Shown here piece after piece: positions 41,004-50,505 of a stretch of DNA of 53,017 nt. Below the pieces are notes generated by a model. It ran no database searches. It had not been told where the DNA came from and saw nothing but the letters and a program-made list of their open reading frames with translations. This DNA is from JBFLXN01 sp040755715 [NCBI: Candidatus Edwardsbacteria bacterium] (GTDB lineage: Bacteria > Edwardsbacteria > AC1 > JBFLXN01). The DNA lies in contig JBFLXN010000001.1 in the NCBI GenBank assembly GCA_040755715.1, positions 1 through 53,017 of the forward strand, written 5' to 3'. A program made the position numbers and the translations under genes. How positions within the stretch are numbered: position 1 is the first letter of the stretch; every line of letters starts with the position of its first letter.

Positions 41004-42494
41004 TCACCTTCTCAGCATCATCCATCGGCTAACCTTTTTCCAATTGCTCATTGTTTCTTTACTTTCTTTTATAATTGGTGATTCTTCCTCTTTAAGTGCG
41101 ATGATTGCCGCCGCCATTGCCGCTATCTCTTCGTTTTGCTCTTTTGGTAGAGGCGTATCAAGTATCTTTTGCAAAAAACCTGTATCAAAATTGCCTCCTA
41201 AGAAGTCCCTATGGGAAAGAATCCGTTTGTGAAAGGGGATGGTAGTCTTTATTCCTTTTATTTTATATTCACTCAATGCCCTCTGCATTCGCACAATTGC
41301 TTCCTGCCTGTCCCTGCCCCAGGCAAGAACCTTGGCTATGAGTGGGTCATAGAAGAGTGGAATCTCATACCCTTCAAAGATTCCACTCTCCACTCTTATC
41401 CCAGGACCGGTAGGGTCTACAATTTCCTCAATCCTTCCGGTAGAAGGGAAGAAGTTATTGTCCGGATCTTCAGCAGAAATTCGGCATTCAATGGCAGCCC
41501 CACGGAGCCAGACCTCTTCCTGTTTTAGTCTGAGTTTTTCGCCACTGGCAATATGAATTTGTTCCTTTACAATATCTATTCCAGTAACCAATTCTGTGAC
41601 AGGATGTTCAACCTGAAGACGGGTATTGACCTCCAGAAAATAGAAGTTTTTATTTTTATCCACAAGAAATTCTACTGTTCCGGCATTTGTATATCCTGCG
41701 GTCTTTGCCACCTTCTTTGCAGACTCTCCCATCTTTCTTCTCAAATCTTCTGTCATAATACAGCAGGGAGATTCTTCTATCATCTTCTGATAGCGTCTCT
41801 GGATGGAACATTCTCTTTCATTGAGATGAACCACCTTACCGAAGTTATCAGCCAAGACTTGAATTTCCACATGTCTTGGATGGAGAAGATATTTCTCTAT
41901 ATATACTGCTGGATTTCCAAAGGCGGAGGAAGCTTCAGCAATTGCACCTTTAAGTGCGCTCTGCAGTCCACTTTTATTTTCCACCATGCGCATTCCCTTC
42001 CCCCCCCCACCGCCGGCTGCCTTTATGAGAATGGGAAATCCTATCTTTTCTGCTATTTTCTTTGCTTCTTCTTCATTTCTTAGAGGTTTTTCCATCCCGG
42101 GAATAATGGGAATGCCTGCCTTAGACATAGTCTGTCTCGCCGCTGTTTTATCCCCTAAGAGTGCCATGGCTTTACTGGTAGGACCGATAAACATTATTCC
42201 GGCACCCTCTACCGCTTTGGCAAAATTCTCGTTCTCTGCTAAAAATCCATATCCTGGGTGAATTGCTTCTGCCTTTGACTTCTTTGCTACATCAAGAATT
42301 TTGTCTATCCTGAGATAACTCTCGGTAGAAGGAGAAGGACCTATGAAATAGGCTTCATCAGCATATCTTGTATGAGGTGCACTCCTATCTGCTTCGGAAA
42401 AGACAGCGACAGAGAGAATATTCAGTTCCCTGCAGGCGCGCATCACCCGCAAGGCAATTTCCCCCCGATTAGCGATGAGAATTTTTTTAAACAT
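41004..42494 (-). CDS. Biotin carboxylase subunit of propionyl-CoA carboxylase
   Basis: A 496-residue biotin carboxylase. I start at 42494 (MFKKILIANRGEIALRV), where GGTGGAGAAG lies just upstream, rather than at a TTG 36 nt earlier. KAAGGGGGKGMRM is the ATP loop; EVNTRLQVEHPVTELVTGIDIVKEQI is catalytic. Paralogue of the enzyme at 14224. It pairs with the BCCP at 40325 and with the carboxyltransferase at 45281, from which it is separated by a 2.5-kb accessory island. Confidence 0.92.
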   Translation of the reverse strand: MFKKILIANRGEIALRVMRACRELNILSVAVFSEADRSAPHTRYADEAYFIGPSPSTESYLRIDKILDVAKKSKAEAIHPGYGFLAENENFAKAVEGAGIMFIGPTSKAMALLGDKTAARQTMSKAGIPIIPGMEKPLRNEEEAKKIAEKIGFPILIKAAGGGGGKGMRMVENKSGLQSALKGAIAEASSAFGNPAVYIEKYLLHPRHVEIQVLADNFGKVVHLNERECSIQRRYQKMIEESPCCIMTEDLRRKMGESAKKVAKTAGYTNAGTVEFLVDKNKNFYFLEVNTRLQVEHPVTELVTGIDIVKEQIHIASGEKLRLKQEEVWLRGAAIECRISAEDPDNNFFPSTGRIEEIVDPTGPGIRVESGIFEGYEIPLFYDPLIAKVLAWGRDRQEAIVRMQRALSEYKIKGIKTTIPFHKRILSHRDFLGGNFDTGFLQKILDTPLPKEQNEEIAAMAAAIIALKEEESPIIKESKETMSNWKKVSRWMMLRR

Positions 42495-42554
42495 AATTTT
42501 TTCTTCTCCACCTTTTTCCTCTCCCATCAAAGAGGAGGAGTTTTTGGTGTAAGA

Positions 42555-42920
42555 TTATTCTTTCTGGGCGAGGATAATCCCGTTTTCGTTAATCCTTTTG
42601 AAAAATGAATTTTCCCCTGCCTTTACAACTTCTTCAATGGTAAAAGGGAAAACATCAACAGGTAAACCGACAGAAAGAAAATAAAGCAGATATTGGGGTA
42701 TTCGGTCCATTCTTCTTCTCTTATCGTTGGCAAGAATAATTAATAAATCAATATCACTATGAGGCGAATAGTTGCTATTTGATAGAGAACCGAAAAGGAC
42801 AATCTTTAAAACATTTTTATCTTGGGAAATCAACTCTCGGGCAATCTTTGACAACTTAGTCAAAACCTCTTCTCTATTTAGGGAGTAAACTTTCACAGTA
42901 TTTGATAATTTCGCTTGCAT
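42555..42920 (-). CDS. Minimal nucleotidyltransferase, second HEPN/MNT pair
   Basis: A 121-residue MNT protein. IVLFGSLSNSNYSPHSDIDLLIIL is the metal motif with the D-x-D intact. It starts inside the end of the HEPN gene (47-bp overlap). In this pair the HEPN gene is first, the opposite of the 32.5-kb pair. Confidence 0.85.
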   Translation of the reverse strand: MQAKLSNTVKVYSLNREEVLTKLSKIARELISQDKNVLKIVLFGSLSNSNYSPHSDIDLLIILANDKRRRMDRIPQYLLYFLSVGLPVDVFPFTIEEVVKAGENSFFKRINENGIILAQKE

Positions 42921-43260
42921 TTTTTATCGCCTCCTCGGCATCGTTTTTAAAAAAATATTCTTTTGGTGTACCAGTTTCAAAACTATTTGCATACCTAGTG
43001 GGAATATAAAATCTATCCAATCTAGCGCCCTTTTCTATCAAATCTTCAGGCACATCTGTGGCGAGATTTTTTAAGAGACTACTTACCGAATGTCCCCAGG
43101 CTTCCATATTACGAAATAAATATAGGGCTTTTACTGCTTTTTCTGCCGATTGTTGCGCACTAAAGCATGCCCACTCATAAAACTTTTCTTCCGTATCCTT
43201 CTGTGCATGTGCTAAATCTCTTTTTGCTTGTTCTAACCAATCAACCCACCGGCTAGCCAT
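42874..43260 (-). CDS. HEPN-domain protein, second HEPN/MNT pair
   Basis: A 128-residue HEPN protein: CFSAQQSAEKAVKALYLFRNMEAWGHSVSSLL contains the R-x-x-x-x-x-x-H motif. RLDRFYIPTRYANSFETGTPKEYFFKNDAEEAIKNASEII is the C-terminal helix pair. Likely ribonuclease toxin partner of the MNT gene downstream. Confidence 0.85.
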   Translation of the reverse strand: MASRWVDWLEQAKRDLAHAQKDTEEKFYEWACFSAQQSAEKAVKALYLFRNMEAWGHSVSSLLKNLATDVPEDLIEKGARLDRFYIPTRYANSFETGTPKEYFFKNDAEEAIKNASEIIKYCESLLPK

Positions 43261-43307
43261 TTGCTTCTCCTCTTTCTGATAAACTCAAATAGCAGGTTCC
43301 TTCTATT

Positions 43308-43327
43308 CCCAGCCATAAAAGGCTGGG
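43308..43327. repeat. CCCAGCC hairpin
   Basis: CCCAGCC, loop ATAAAA, GGCTGGG, in the spacer after the CsgG-TPR gene start region. No U-tract on the minus strand, so I do not call it a terminator. Confidence 0.55.
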
Positions 43328-43358
43328 CTATTGATCTCTTCTATCCTTATTCTGCCGC

Positions 43359-44339
43359 TTAGTCAGTAGTGAGCCTGACATCCATTCTGTCTATCGTCCT
43401 GTTGGTGCCCTTGTAGACTATCTGCCAGCTTTTCTCTCCTACAATCTTCCGCTCAAACCGGTTGGCATTGGTGACCCTGACACCGCCATCCCATCTCCTA
43501 ACTGCTTCAACGGCGTTGGCGTCATTCGGATAACCCCGATAGTAGGAAACAGGCCCACCCAAACTCATATCAGCCATGATGTAGCGAACCCGAGCCTCAT
43601 CATAAGCTCGTGAAAGCTTTTCTTCTATCGCTTTAAGATATTTTTCTGCCTTTTCCCGATAGGAACTCTCTGGAGGCGCCATTTTGAGAACATTCTCAAA
43701 TTCTATCTTTGCCTCAGCATATTTTTTTAGCTCATAAAGCTGATAACCTTTTCCATAAATCTTCTTAATCTTTGAAGTGGGTGCAGATAGTGTTACTGCC
43801 ACCGTTTCCACTGGTGCAGGCAGCGGAGGCGGTGGTGCTACAGGAGCTGTCATTTCCTCTTCTTTCACCTCTTTTCCCACAATCTCTCCTGCAAGAGAAG
43901 AAAAAATGCCGAGAAGAGCATCCACTTCACCTTTATGCTCTCTCCTTGCCGTTTTCTCTACCTTCGCCGTGGCCACATCCACGAGGAGCAAGGTCACGGA
44001 ATATGTCTGTCCGACCTTACCTACATTTCCTCCAATCATTTTCCTTACTCCGAGTGCCTTACCAAACTTGGCAATACAACTTGCTTGGTCACAGGCACCT
44101 GTATGCTGAAGTGCCCATTCCTTCAAGACGCTCTCCCTCTTCTCGGTTGTAACTAATGTAAACCAGCTTCGTTCCTGAAGTTTGTCCAGTTCTGCAATTA
44201 GTCTGTAAGTCATTGTCTTCGCCTCATCCTCAGAAACTCCAGAAGCAGAAAGGTCCATGACAGAAAGAGTCGTCTTAGCAGTGCTTACTCCGAAACTTAA
44301 AATAAACAAAACTATGGGCAAAAGAAATTTCTTCAACAT
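43359..44339 (-). CDS. CsgG/FlgO-like secreted protein with TPR-like region
   Basis: A 326-residue exported protein. Signal peptide at 1-21; CsgG/FlgO-like domain to about 155, with CDQASCIAKFGKALGVRKMIGGNVGKVG. A Pro-rich linker (APPPPLPAPV) precedes a helical repeat of TPR type (YGKGYQLYELKKYAEAKIEFENVLKMAP) and a C-terminal domain of unknown fold. The first 80 residues are almost the same as those of the damaged protein at 51615, from a shared 135-bp identical DNA block. Confidence 0.85.
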   Translation of the reverse strand: MLKKFLLPIVLFILSFGVSTAKTTLSVMDLSASGVSEDEAKTMTYRLIAELDKLQERSWFTLVTTEKRESVLKEWALQHTGACDQASCIAKFGKALGVRKMIGGNVGKVGQTYSVTLLLVDVATAKVEKTARREHKGEVDALLGIFSSLAGEIVGKEVKEEEMTAPVAPPPPLPAPVETVAVTLSAPTSKIKKIYGKGYQLYELKKYAEAKIEFENVLKMAPPESSYREKAEKYLKAIEEKLSRAYDEARVRYIMADMSLGGPVSYYRGYPNDANAVEAVRRWDGGVRVTNANRFERKIVGEKSWQIVYKGTNRTIDRMDVRLTTD

Positions 44340-44354
44340 GGCTTGCCTCTTCTC

Positions 44355-44744
44355 TTAAATGGCAACCTGCCTTACTCTATACTTTGTTTCTGATATTATC
44401 ACCAAAGACCTGTTGTGTTCTATGTTTTTGAAACCTGGACTTCCTATGAACTCTCTCAGAATTTCAATTGCATGTTCCACTGTAGGGGGCTTGATTCTCA
44501 AGACCCATACACCGAAACTGCCCTTGCCTGAGCGATAATACAACTCTCCAAAATCCAAATCAAAGGTCAGAATGACAAACCCTTTCCCCTTGGCAATATC
44601 AACCACTTTTCTATCCGGCAGACCCACGGAAAACTCTGTAGTTCTTTTGGCATCAAATCCAACTTCCTTCAAAAAACTAATAATTTTAGGACTAATGTTT
44701 TCATTGCCTAAAATCTTGAGTTCAGACAAGGCCCACCTCTTCAT
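44355..44744 (-). CDS. DUF5615 PIN-like toxin candidate
   Basis: A 129-residue protein. NENISPKIISFLKEVGFDAKRTTEF, KGFVILTFDLDFGELYYRSGKGSFGVWVLRI match the DUF5615 PIN-like fold. Its partner DUF433 is directly upstream, overlapping by 23 bp. DUF433/DUF5615 pairs are regarded as toxin-antitoxin-like. Confidence 0.82.
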   Translation of the reverse strand: MKRWALSELKILGNENISPKIISFLKEVGFDAKRTTEFSVGLPDRKVVDIAKGKGFVILTFDLDFGELYYRSGKGSFGVWVLRIKPPTVEHAIEILREFIGSPGFKNIEHNRSLVIISETKYRVRQVAI

Positions 44745-44949
44745 ATTGAGTTACCTGAGAAGCATACCATATTGCCGCCAAAACATCCTCTCTCTGCAAT
44801 TCTGGATAGTCATCAATTATCTCTTCCGCTGAACAGCCGGATGACAAAAGTTCCAGTATCAAGTAAACCGGAATTCTTGTGCCACGAATTACAGGTTTAC
44901 CAAGCATAATATTTGGGTCAACTACTATTCTTTCATTGGGGGTTGACAT
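44722..44949 (-). CDS. DUF433 antitoxin-like protein
   Basis: A 75-residue protein with the DUF433 signature: RIVVDPNIMLGKPVIRGTRIPVYLILELLSSGCSAEEIIDDYPELQREDVLAAI. It has a winged-helix-like fold. It is the first gene of the pair, with the MITE copy 2 directly upstream. Confidence 0.88.
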   Translation of the reverse strand: MSTPNERIVVDPNIMLGKPVIRGTRIPVYLILELLSSGCSAEEIIDDYPELQREDVLAAIWYASQVTQYEEVGLV

Positions 44950-44977
44950 ATTTTTTTCTCCTCTTTGTATTTAACAG

Positions 44978-45217
44978 GACTTTGTTAAAATTTTGTCTAA
45001 AATTGGCACGAAAATCAACACTGACAAGCGTTTAAGCCTTCTTGGCTTGTTCTTCTCTTGTCCCCCGACAAGTCGGGGGAAGAAAGACAGCCCAAGCCCC
45101 GATAAATCGGGGCTTCAGGGCGTCCTGAAAAGCACAAGAAAAGCGCATTCACAGGCTTATATTATTGTGCCAGAAGGCTTTCAGGCAGATTTTGAGCCAA
45201 AATTTAACAAAGCACTG
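44978..45217. mobile_element. MITE-like element, copy 2
   Basis: 240 bp, inverted relative to the copy at 23276-23540. Ends ACTTTGTTAAAATTTTGTC and, inverted, GCTTTGTTAAATTTTGGCT. It has the same two internal palindromes. The 331-bp gap between DUF433 and the carboxyltransferase is filled by it and by a short CCTGCGTTTCC repeat at 45225-45285. Confidence 0.88.
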
Positions 45218-45224
45218 TTTAAGT

Positions 45225-45285
45225 TCCGTAGTCTCCTGCGAGTCTGCCTTAGGCAGACGATCCTGCGTTTCCTGCGTTTTTTACA
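45225..45285. repeat. GTCTCCTGCGAGTCTGCC repeat
   Basis: Words of the 35513-35630 vocabulary (CCTGCGTTTCCTGCG) plus the palindrome GTCTGCCTTAGGCAGAC. It abuts the 3' end of the carboxyltransferase gene. Confidence 0.5.
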
Positions 45286-46831
45286 GCGGTATGTTCCCAT
45301 GCTTTTTGGGTGGGTTTGTGTCTCTCTTGTTTTGTAGCATCTCCAAGGCATTGATTAGTTTTGGTCTTGTTTCACTGGGACGAATGATTTCATCTATGTA
45401 TCCACGAGAGGCTGTGATAAACGGATTAGCAAATTTGTCTACATATTCAGCCACTTTTTCAGCTCTTATTTTTGCCGAATCTTCTGCCTTAGCAATTTCC
45501 TCACGATACAAAATATTGACTGCACCCTCAGGACCCATCACCGCAATTTCCGCCGTGGGCCAAGCATAATTAATATCTGCACGAATATGTTTACTATTCA
45601 TTACGCAATACGCACCGCCGTAAGCTTTCCGGGTTATGACAGTCAATCGTGGCACTGTTGCCTCACAAAAGGCGAACATCAATTTTGCTCCCTGTTTAAT
45701 TACACCACTGTGTTCTTGAGCTACGCCTGGCAAAAAACCGGGCACATCTTCAAAGACAACCAACGGAATATTAAAACAATCACAAAATCTTACAAATCTC
45801 GCTCCCTTAACAGAAGAGAGAGTATCTAAAACGCCAGCTAAGACTGCGGGCTGATTTGCCACAAGGCCAACGCTTCTCCCATTGAGTCTGGCGAAGCCTA
45901 CAATCAGGTTTTCAGCAAAATGCTGGTGCACCTCTAAAAATTCACCGTTATCAACAACCCGATGAATTATCTCCTTCATATCGTAAGGTTTTATCGGACT
46001 ATCAGGAACTATTCTGTCTAATTCAGCATCCATACGATTTGGGTCATCCTTACATTCAACTACAGGTGGGTCCTCAAGATTGTTCTGAGGCAAATAGGTC
46101 AGTAATTCACGAATTCCCTTTAGACATTCCTCTTCTGTTTCTATAGCAAAATGAGCCACACCGCTCGTAGTGTTATGCACCATTGCGCCACCAAGTTGCT
46201 CAAAGGTAACCTCTTCATGTGTTACTGTTTTAATCACATCAGGTCCGGTAAGGAACATATAGGAGGTTCCCTGCACCATAAATACGAAATCTGTCAGTGC
46301 TGGCGAATACACCGCTCCTCCAGCACAAGGACCCATAATCGCTGAAATCTGGGGAACTACCCCAGAAGCCAAAACATTTCGCAAAAAAATATCTGAATAC
46401 CCTGCCAGGCTATCTACGCCTTCTTGAATTCTGGCACCTCCTGAATCTTTTAATCCAATAATGGGCGCACCATTCTTCATTGCCAAATCTTGAATCTTAC
46501 AAATCTTTTCTGCATAAGCCATACTTAAAGAGCCACCAAATACAGTAAAGTCCTCAGAAAGGACATAAGCCAGACGCCCATTGATTTGCCCATAGCCAGT
46601 GATTACTCCATCACCTAAGATTTTTTTCTTCTCCATCTCAAAATCAATACAGCGGTGAGTAACAAACATATCCATCTCTTTGAAACTACCCTTATCCAAA
46701 AGCAAATCAATCCTTTCCCGGGCGGTCAGTTTACCTCCTTCGTGTTGTCTTTTAATTCTCTCTTCTCCGCCGCCTAAAAGTGCCTCTTTCTTTAGTTTTT
46801 CTAAATGTTTCAATCTCTCTTCAATATTCAT
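45281..46831 (-). CDS. pccB: Propionyl-CoA carboxylase carboxyltransferase subunit
   Basis: A 516-residue carboxyltransferase of the PccB/MmdA group. The signature blocks are [80 protein letters not shown] and [27 protein letters not shown]. It transfers carboxybiotin CO2 to propionyl-CoA, giving methylmalonyl-CoA. A membrane decarboxylase role is unlikely since no MmdB-type pump is nearby. MBL hydrolase upstream overlaps by 4 bp. Confidence 0.93.
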   Translation of the reverse strand: MNIEERLKHLEKLKKEALLGGGEERIKRQHEGGKLTARERIDLLLDKGSFKEMDMFVTHRCIDFEMEKKKILGDGVITGYGQINGRLAYVLSEDFTVFGGSLSMAYAEKICKIQDLAMKNGAPIIGLKDSGGARIQEGVDSLAGYSDIFLRNVLASGVVPQISAIMGPCAGGAVYSPALTDFVFMVQGTSYMFLTGPDVIKTVTHEEVTFEQLGGAMVHNTTSGVAHFAIETEEECLKGIRELLTYLPQNNLEDPPVVECKDDPNRMDAELDRIVPDSPIKPYDMKEIIHRVVDNGEFLEVHQHFAENLIVGFARLNGRSVGLVANQPAVLAGVLDTLSSVKGARFVRFCDCFNIPLVVFEDVPGFLPGVAQEHSGVIKQGAKLMFAFCEATVPRLTVITRKAYGGAYCVMNSKHIRADINYAWPTAEIAVMGPEGAVNILYREEIAKAEDSAKIRAEKVAEYVDKFANPFITASRGYIDEIIRPSETRPKLINALEMLQNKRDTNPPKKHGNIPL

Positions 46832-47646
46832 AATGGTTTCTCCAAATCTTTACTACACACTATTCCTATTTTGAGGTCGTGTTCAAAGATTAATAGCCAT
46901 TCTTCTTCCTTTGCTTTCTTAAGTAATTCCTTCTTTTTCCCCATTGTCACAAGCGGATAGAGGTCGTAGCCCATCACAAAAGGAATCTTCAGGTGTGAGG
47001 TTGTAGGAATTAAATCACCAAAGTATATAGCCGTCTTTTCTCCGTCCTGAATTAAAATACTCTGATGTCCCTCAGTATGTCCTCCGGTAACCAAAGTCTT
47101 TATCCCCGGCACTATCTCTATATCTCCCTCAATTAATTCTAATTGTTTAAACTCTAACAAGGGAAGAAAATTCTCTGCAAGATAACTTGCCTTTGTCCTC
47201 TCATTGGGTGAAATAGCGTCTTCCCATTCTTTTTTTTGAATAAAATACTTTGCTTTTGGAAATGTTGGCACAATTTTGCCGTCTTCTGTCCTTATGGTAT
47301 TCCCACCGCAGTGGTCAAAATGCAGATGTGTATTTATGACAATGTCAATATTGTTTGGCGACACTCCAATCTTTTTGAGTGAAGAAATTAGTGTATCTTT
47401 TTTGTCAATTCCATATATCTCGGCAATTTTTTTGCTGAACTTATCTCCTATCCCTGTATCAATCAATATTTTTTTGCCCTTTGTTTCAATCAAGAGACAG
47501 TTCAGTCCCAATTCAATTCTATTCTTTTCATCAGGTGTGCTAAGTCTCTCCCAGATAACCTTAGGGACGACGCCAAACATCGCCCCTCCATCAAGAGCAA
47601 ATTTTCCATCACTCAAAAGAAAAATTTCCATACTTCTGAATTTCAC
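46828..47646 (-). CDS. MBL-fold metallo-hydrolase
   Basis: A 272-residue metallo-beta-lactamase-fold protein. [10 protein letters not shown] is the H-x-H-x-D-H motif, [12 protein letters not shown] and [14 protein letters not shown] supply the other ligands, close to lactonase-type enzymes. It could hydrolyse a thioester or lactone; the position between a carboxylase and a B12 subunit suggests an acyl-CoA or acyl-thioester role, but this is inference. Confidence 0.88.
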   Translation of the reverse strand: MKFRSMEIFLLSDGKFALDGGAMFGVVPKVIWERLSTPDEKNRIELGLNCLLIETKGKKILIDTGIGDKFSKKIAEIYGIDKKDTLISSLKKIGVSPNNIDIVINTHLHFDHCGGNTIRTEDGKIVPTFPKAKYFIQKKEWEDAISPNERTKASYLAENFLPLLEFKQLELIEGDIEIVPGIKTLVTGGHTEGHQSILIQDGEKTAIYFGDLIPTTSHLKIPFVMGYDLYPLVTMGKKKELLKKAKEEEWLLIFEHDLKIGIVCSKDLEKPL

Positions 47647-47678
47647 TTTTAATTTCCCTTCAAAGGCTTGCTAAAAAA

Positions 47679-47740
47679 AGTTCATAGTTCATGGTTCGTA
47701 GTTCATACCATCAACTATAAACTATGAACTATCAACTGTG
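47679..47740. repeat. Palindromic spacer of GTTCATAGTTCATGG words
   Basis: AGTTCATAGTTCATGGTTC and GTAGTTCATACC pair with AACTATAAACTATGAACT. The right arm reaches the stop codon of the B12-binding gene. Confidence 0.65.
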
Positions 47741-48133
47741 TTTCTTCACTGTTTTCTGGATAAAGTTGACTATTTCCGTAGTGGGTGTACCTGGGCCAAA
47801 AAGTTGTTTCACCCCCATTTTTTTTAGCGCCCTTATGTCTTCCTCAGGAATTATCCCCCCCCCTGTAAGTGTAATTCCAGTTGCCTTCTTTTCTTTTAAG
47901 AGTTTAAGGATTTTAGGAAAGACTGTCATATGGGCACCAGAAAGGATGCTTACTCCTATTACCTCCACATCTTCTTGAATTGCTGTTTCTACAATCATTT
48001 CTGGTGTTTGATGCAGACCGGTATAAATAACTTCCATTCCTGCATCTCTCAGGGCCCTGGCTACGACTTTTGCTCCCCGGTCATGCCCATCAAGTCCAGG
48101 TTTAGCGATTAAAACACGAATCTTTCTCTCCAT
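47732..48133 (-). CDS. Cobalamin-binding small subunit of a B12 mutase
   Basis: A 133-residue B12-binding domain. [18 protein letters not shown] holds the D-x-H-x-x-G motif whose His ligates cobalt; [14 protein letters not shown] and [12 protein letters not shown] bind the nucleotide tail. It is the only such subunit in the window, while two large subunits exist. It lies just downstream of the isobutyryl-CoA-mutase-like subunit, separated by an S23 gene. Confidence 0.93.
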   Translation of the reverse strand: MERKIRVLIAKPGLDGHDRGAKVVARALRDAGMEVIYTGLHQTPEMIVETAIQEDVEVIGVSILSGAHMTVFPKILKLLKEKKATGITLTGGGIIPEEDIRALKKMGVKQLFGPGTPTTEIVNFIQKTVKKHS

Positions 48134-48206
48134 AATGCCTCCGATAGACGCTTCACGCCTTACGCTTCACGCTTCACGCTCGAGGCTTGACGTCTCTGGC
48201 GTTTAA
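48134..48206. repeat. TTCACGCCTTACGC repeat array, left of S23 copy 2
   Basis: GACGCTTCACGCCTTACGC, TTCACGCTTCACGCTCGAGGC, then GGCGTTTAACAC. It overlaps the 3' end of the S23 gene, supplying the last codons ([14 protein letters not shown]). Confidence 0.6.
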
Positions 48207-48555
48207 CACTAAGCGCATTTCTAAATTTTCTAGTTTTTGCTTCAATTTTATCACAAAATTCACAGATATCTTTAACTACAATGTTTTCAAGAAATCCCAG
48301 CCTCTCACATACTTTCATACAGGCAATTATTTCAACAAGTGACTTAAGAGAAATCCCAAGAAATCTTCTGAATTCGGCATCGCTGTCCGAAGCTCTTCCT
48401 TCTGCGATATTTAAAGATACAGAGACAGCGACTCTTTTGAGTTGACTTGACAAGCCAAATTTTTCATCTTCTGGGAGTTTTGCTGTAATTTTGTATATCT
48501 TTTCCACAAGATCCAATGACAATTGCCATATCTCTAATTTTTCAAAAGGATACAT
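48160..48555 (-). CDS. S23 (23S rRNA IVS-type) four-helix-bundle protein, copy 2
   Basis: A 131-residue S23-family protein: [50 protein letters not shown] is the family core. The last 20 residues are repeat-encoded. Flanked on both sides by TACGC-type arrays, as copy 1 is by inverted repeats. It separates the mutase large and small subunit genes. Function unknown. Confidence 0.88.
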   Translation of the reverse strand: MYPFEKLEIWQLSLDLVEKIYKITAKLPEDEKFGLSSQLKRVAVSVSLNIAEGRASDSDAEFRRFLGISLKSLVEIIACMKVCERLGFLENIVVKDICEFCDKIEAKTRKFRNALSVKRQRRQASSVKREA

Positions 48556-48564
48556 TCAATCCTC

Positions 48565-48650
48565 CTTTTAGGCACGTTTTACGCCTTACGCTCGGTGCCT
48601 GGCGTTCAGCGTCAAGCGTCAGGCATTTAGCGTTTAGCGTCCAGCATTCA
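48565..48650. repeat. ACGCCTTACGCTCGGTG repeat array, right of S23 copy 2
   Basis: TTTACGCCTTACGCTCGG, then inverted GGCGTTCAGCGTCAAGCGTC and TTTAGCGTTTAGCGTCC. It forms the right border of the S23 cassette and abuts the mutase stop codon. Confidence 0.6.
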
Positions 48651-50297
48651 AAAGACCGGTGGTTCTTTATATTCGCCAAAGACTTCTCTCAAGGCGTCAC
48701 AAATCTCACCAATGGTGGTATAACAACGAACGCATTCTAAGAATCTTGGCATTAGATTATCTTTGCTTTTGGCGGCTTTTTTTAATTGTTCCAGAGTCTT
48801 CTTCACTTTCAAGTTGTCTCTCTCCCGACGCACTTTATTTAAGTTTTTGATTTGTTCTTGCTCCACCCCAGGACCAATCTTCAAGAGTTCAATTTCCGGT
48901 TGTATTTCATCTGCGAATTCATTCACTCCCACCACAATTTTTTCTTTTTTCTCAAGTTCTTTTTGATAGCGGTAAGCACTGTCGGCAATTTCCTTCTGGA
49001 AGAATCCTTTCTCAATCGCCTTAATTACTCCACCTAAGATTTCAATCTTTTCAAAATATTTTTCTGCTTCTTCTACCATCCTGTTAGTTAATACTTCTAC
49101 ATAATATGAACCAGCAAGTGGGTCAATGGTATTGGCGACTCCAGTTTCGTAAGCAATAACCTGCTGGGTTCGCAAGGCAATTTTGGCTGCCTTTTCTGTT
49201 GGTAAAGCATAAGTTTCATCCATTGAATTAGTGTGCAGACTTTGTGTTCCACCCAAAACTGCTGATAAGGCTTCAAACGCGGTGCGCACAATATTATTTT
49301 CCGGCTGTTGAGCGGTAAGACTGCAACCCGCAGTTTGGGTATGAAATCTCAGAAGACAAGACCGTGGGTCTTTGGCTTTGTACTTTTCTTTCATCCTTTT
49401 AGCCCAGATGCGTCTGGCCGCTCTATATTTGGCTATTTCTTCAAAAAAATCTAAATGAGCATTAAAGAAGAAAGAAAGGCGTGGGGCAAATGTATCTACC
49501 TCCATACCAGCTCTTACCCCCGCCTCCACATAGGCAAATCCATTGGCTAAAGTAAAAGCCAGTTCCTGAACTGCTGTTGAACCGGCTTCACGAATGTGGT
49601 AACCACTGATGCTGATGGTATTCCATTTCGGCACATAATCGGCACTGAATTTCATAATATCAGTAATGATGCGCATTGAAGGTTCGGGAGGAAAAATCCA
49701 GGATTTCTGGGCTTGATACTCTTTTAATATATCATTTTGAATTGTGCCAGTGAGAAGCTTTGAGTCAACGCTCTGTTTTTCTCCCACCGCTATATACATC
49801 GCCAAAAGAATTCCTGCTGGGGCATTAATCGTCATAGAAGTAGAAATCTTATCCAATGGAATACCGTGGAATATTGTCTCCATATCCTTCAGAGAGTCAA
49901 CTGCTACTCCGCATCTTCCCACTTCACCTTTGGAAAGCGGATGGTCAGAATCTCTCCCATAAAGTGTAGGAAAATGAAAGGCGACCGAAAGTCCTGTCTG
50001 ACCGTGTTTGAGAAGAAATTTATATCTGGCATTTGTATCTTTGGGTGTACCGAATCCTGAAAATTGACGCATTGTCCACAACCGTCCACGATACATATTG
50101 TAATAGACACCACGAGTATAAGGATATTCTCCTGGAAAACCTATGTCTTTCAAATAATCTACGCCCACGACATCTTCTGGTGTATAAAGCACTCCTACTG
50201 GCTCTCCTGAAATAGTCGTAAATTTCCACGGTCTCTGTTTACCCTCTTCGGAGAGTTTTCTCTCCCATTCTTTTCTAAGTTTGTTTATCTCATCCAT
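48648..50297 (-). CDS. Isobutyryl-CoA-mutase-like large subunit
   Basis: A 549-residue B12-mutase large subunit. I start at [11 protein letters not shown] (50297), with a GCGAGGT site upstream, not at the ATG 33 nt earlier. F79 in MRQFSGFG and Q197 in AQKSWIFPP replace the Tyr and Arg that hold the methylmalonyl carboxylate. F80/Q198 is the signature of isobutyryl-CoA mutase. It would interconvert isobutyryl-CoA and butyryl-CoA (valine skeleton). The TIM barrel blocks ([30 protein letters not shown]) are otherwise normal. MeaB is upstream, the B12 subunit downstream. Confidence 0.85.
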   Translation of the reverse strand: MDEINKLRKEWERKLSEEGKQRPWKFTTISGEPVGVLYTPEDVVGVDYLKDIGFPGEYPYTRGVYYNMYRGRLWTMRQFSGFGTPKDTNARYKFLLKHGQTGLSVAFHFPTLYGRDSDHPLSKGEVGRCGVAVDSLKDMETIFHGIPLDKISTSMTINAPAGILLAMYIAVGEKQSVDSKLLTGTIQNDILKEYQAQKSWIFPPEPSMRIITDIMKFSADYVPKWNTISISGYHIREAGSTAVQELAFTLANGFAYVEAGVRAGMEVDTFAPRLSFFFNAHLDFFEEIAKYRAARRIWAKRMKEKYKAKDPRSCLLRFHTQTAGCSLTAQQPENNIVRTAFEALSAVLGGTQSLHTNSMDETYALPTEKAAKIALRTQQVIAYETGVANTIDPLAGSYYVEVLTNRMVEEAEKYFEKIEILGGVIKAIEKGFFQKEIADSAYRYQKELEKKEKIVVGVNEFADEIQPEIELLKIGPGVEQEQIKNLNKVRRERDNLKVKKTLEQLKKAAKSKDNLMPRFLECVRCYTTIGEICDALREVFGEYKEPPVF

Positions 50298-50505
50298 ATT
50301 TTTTACCTCGCTAATAAATTTAAAAATCACATATTGCCATGTAAAATAAATAAGGGTTGTATTTGCCCAGACTGCGAAATCATACCTTTAGTTAGTTGAC
50401 AAAGCAACAGATCAAAATTTGAAATGTTTAAAAAATTTGGGATTGTCATTTTGTCCGATGACTCCATATTCCCGATGAAAATCGGGACATCGGAGATATT
50501 TGAAT

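Noticed and set aside
41553-42083. Long plus-strand frames opposite the carboxylase genes
   Set aside because: Antisense shadows of well-conserved biotin carboxylase; same for 30048-30587 opposite the YD protein.
43308-43327. CCCAGCC hairpin as a Rho-independent terminator
   Set aside because: No U-tract follows on the transcribed strand.
29163-48650. CRISPR arrays at TACGCTTTACGC repeats
   Set aside because: The words are 7-12 bp, irregular and palindromic, with no unique spacers of even length and no cas genes.
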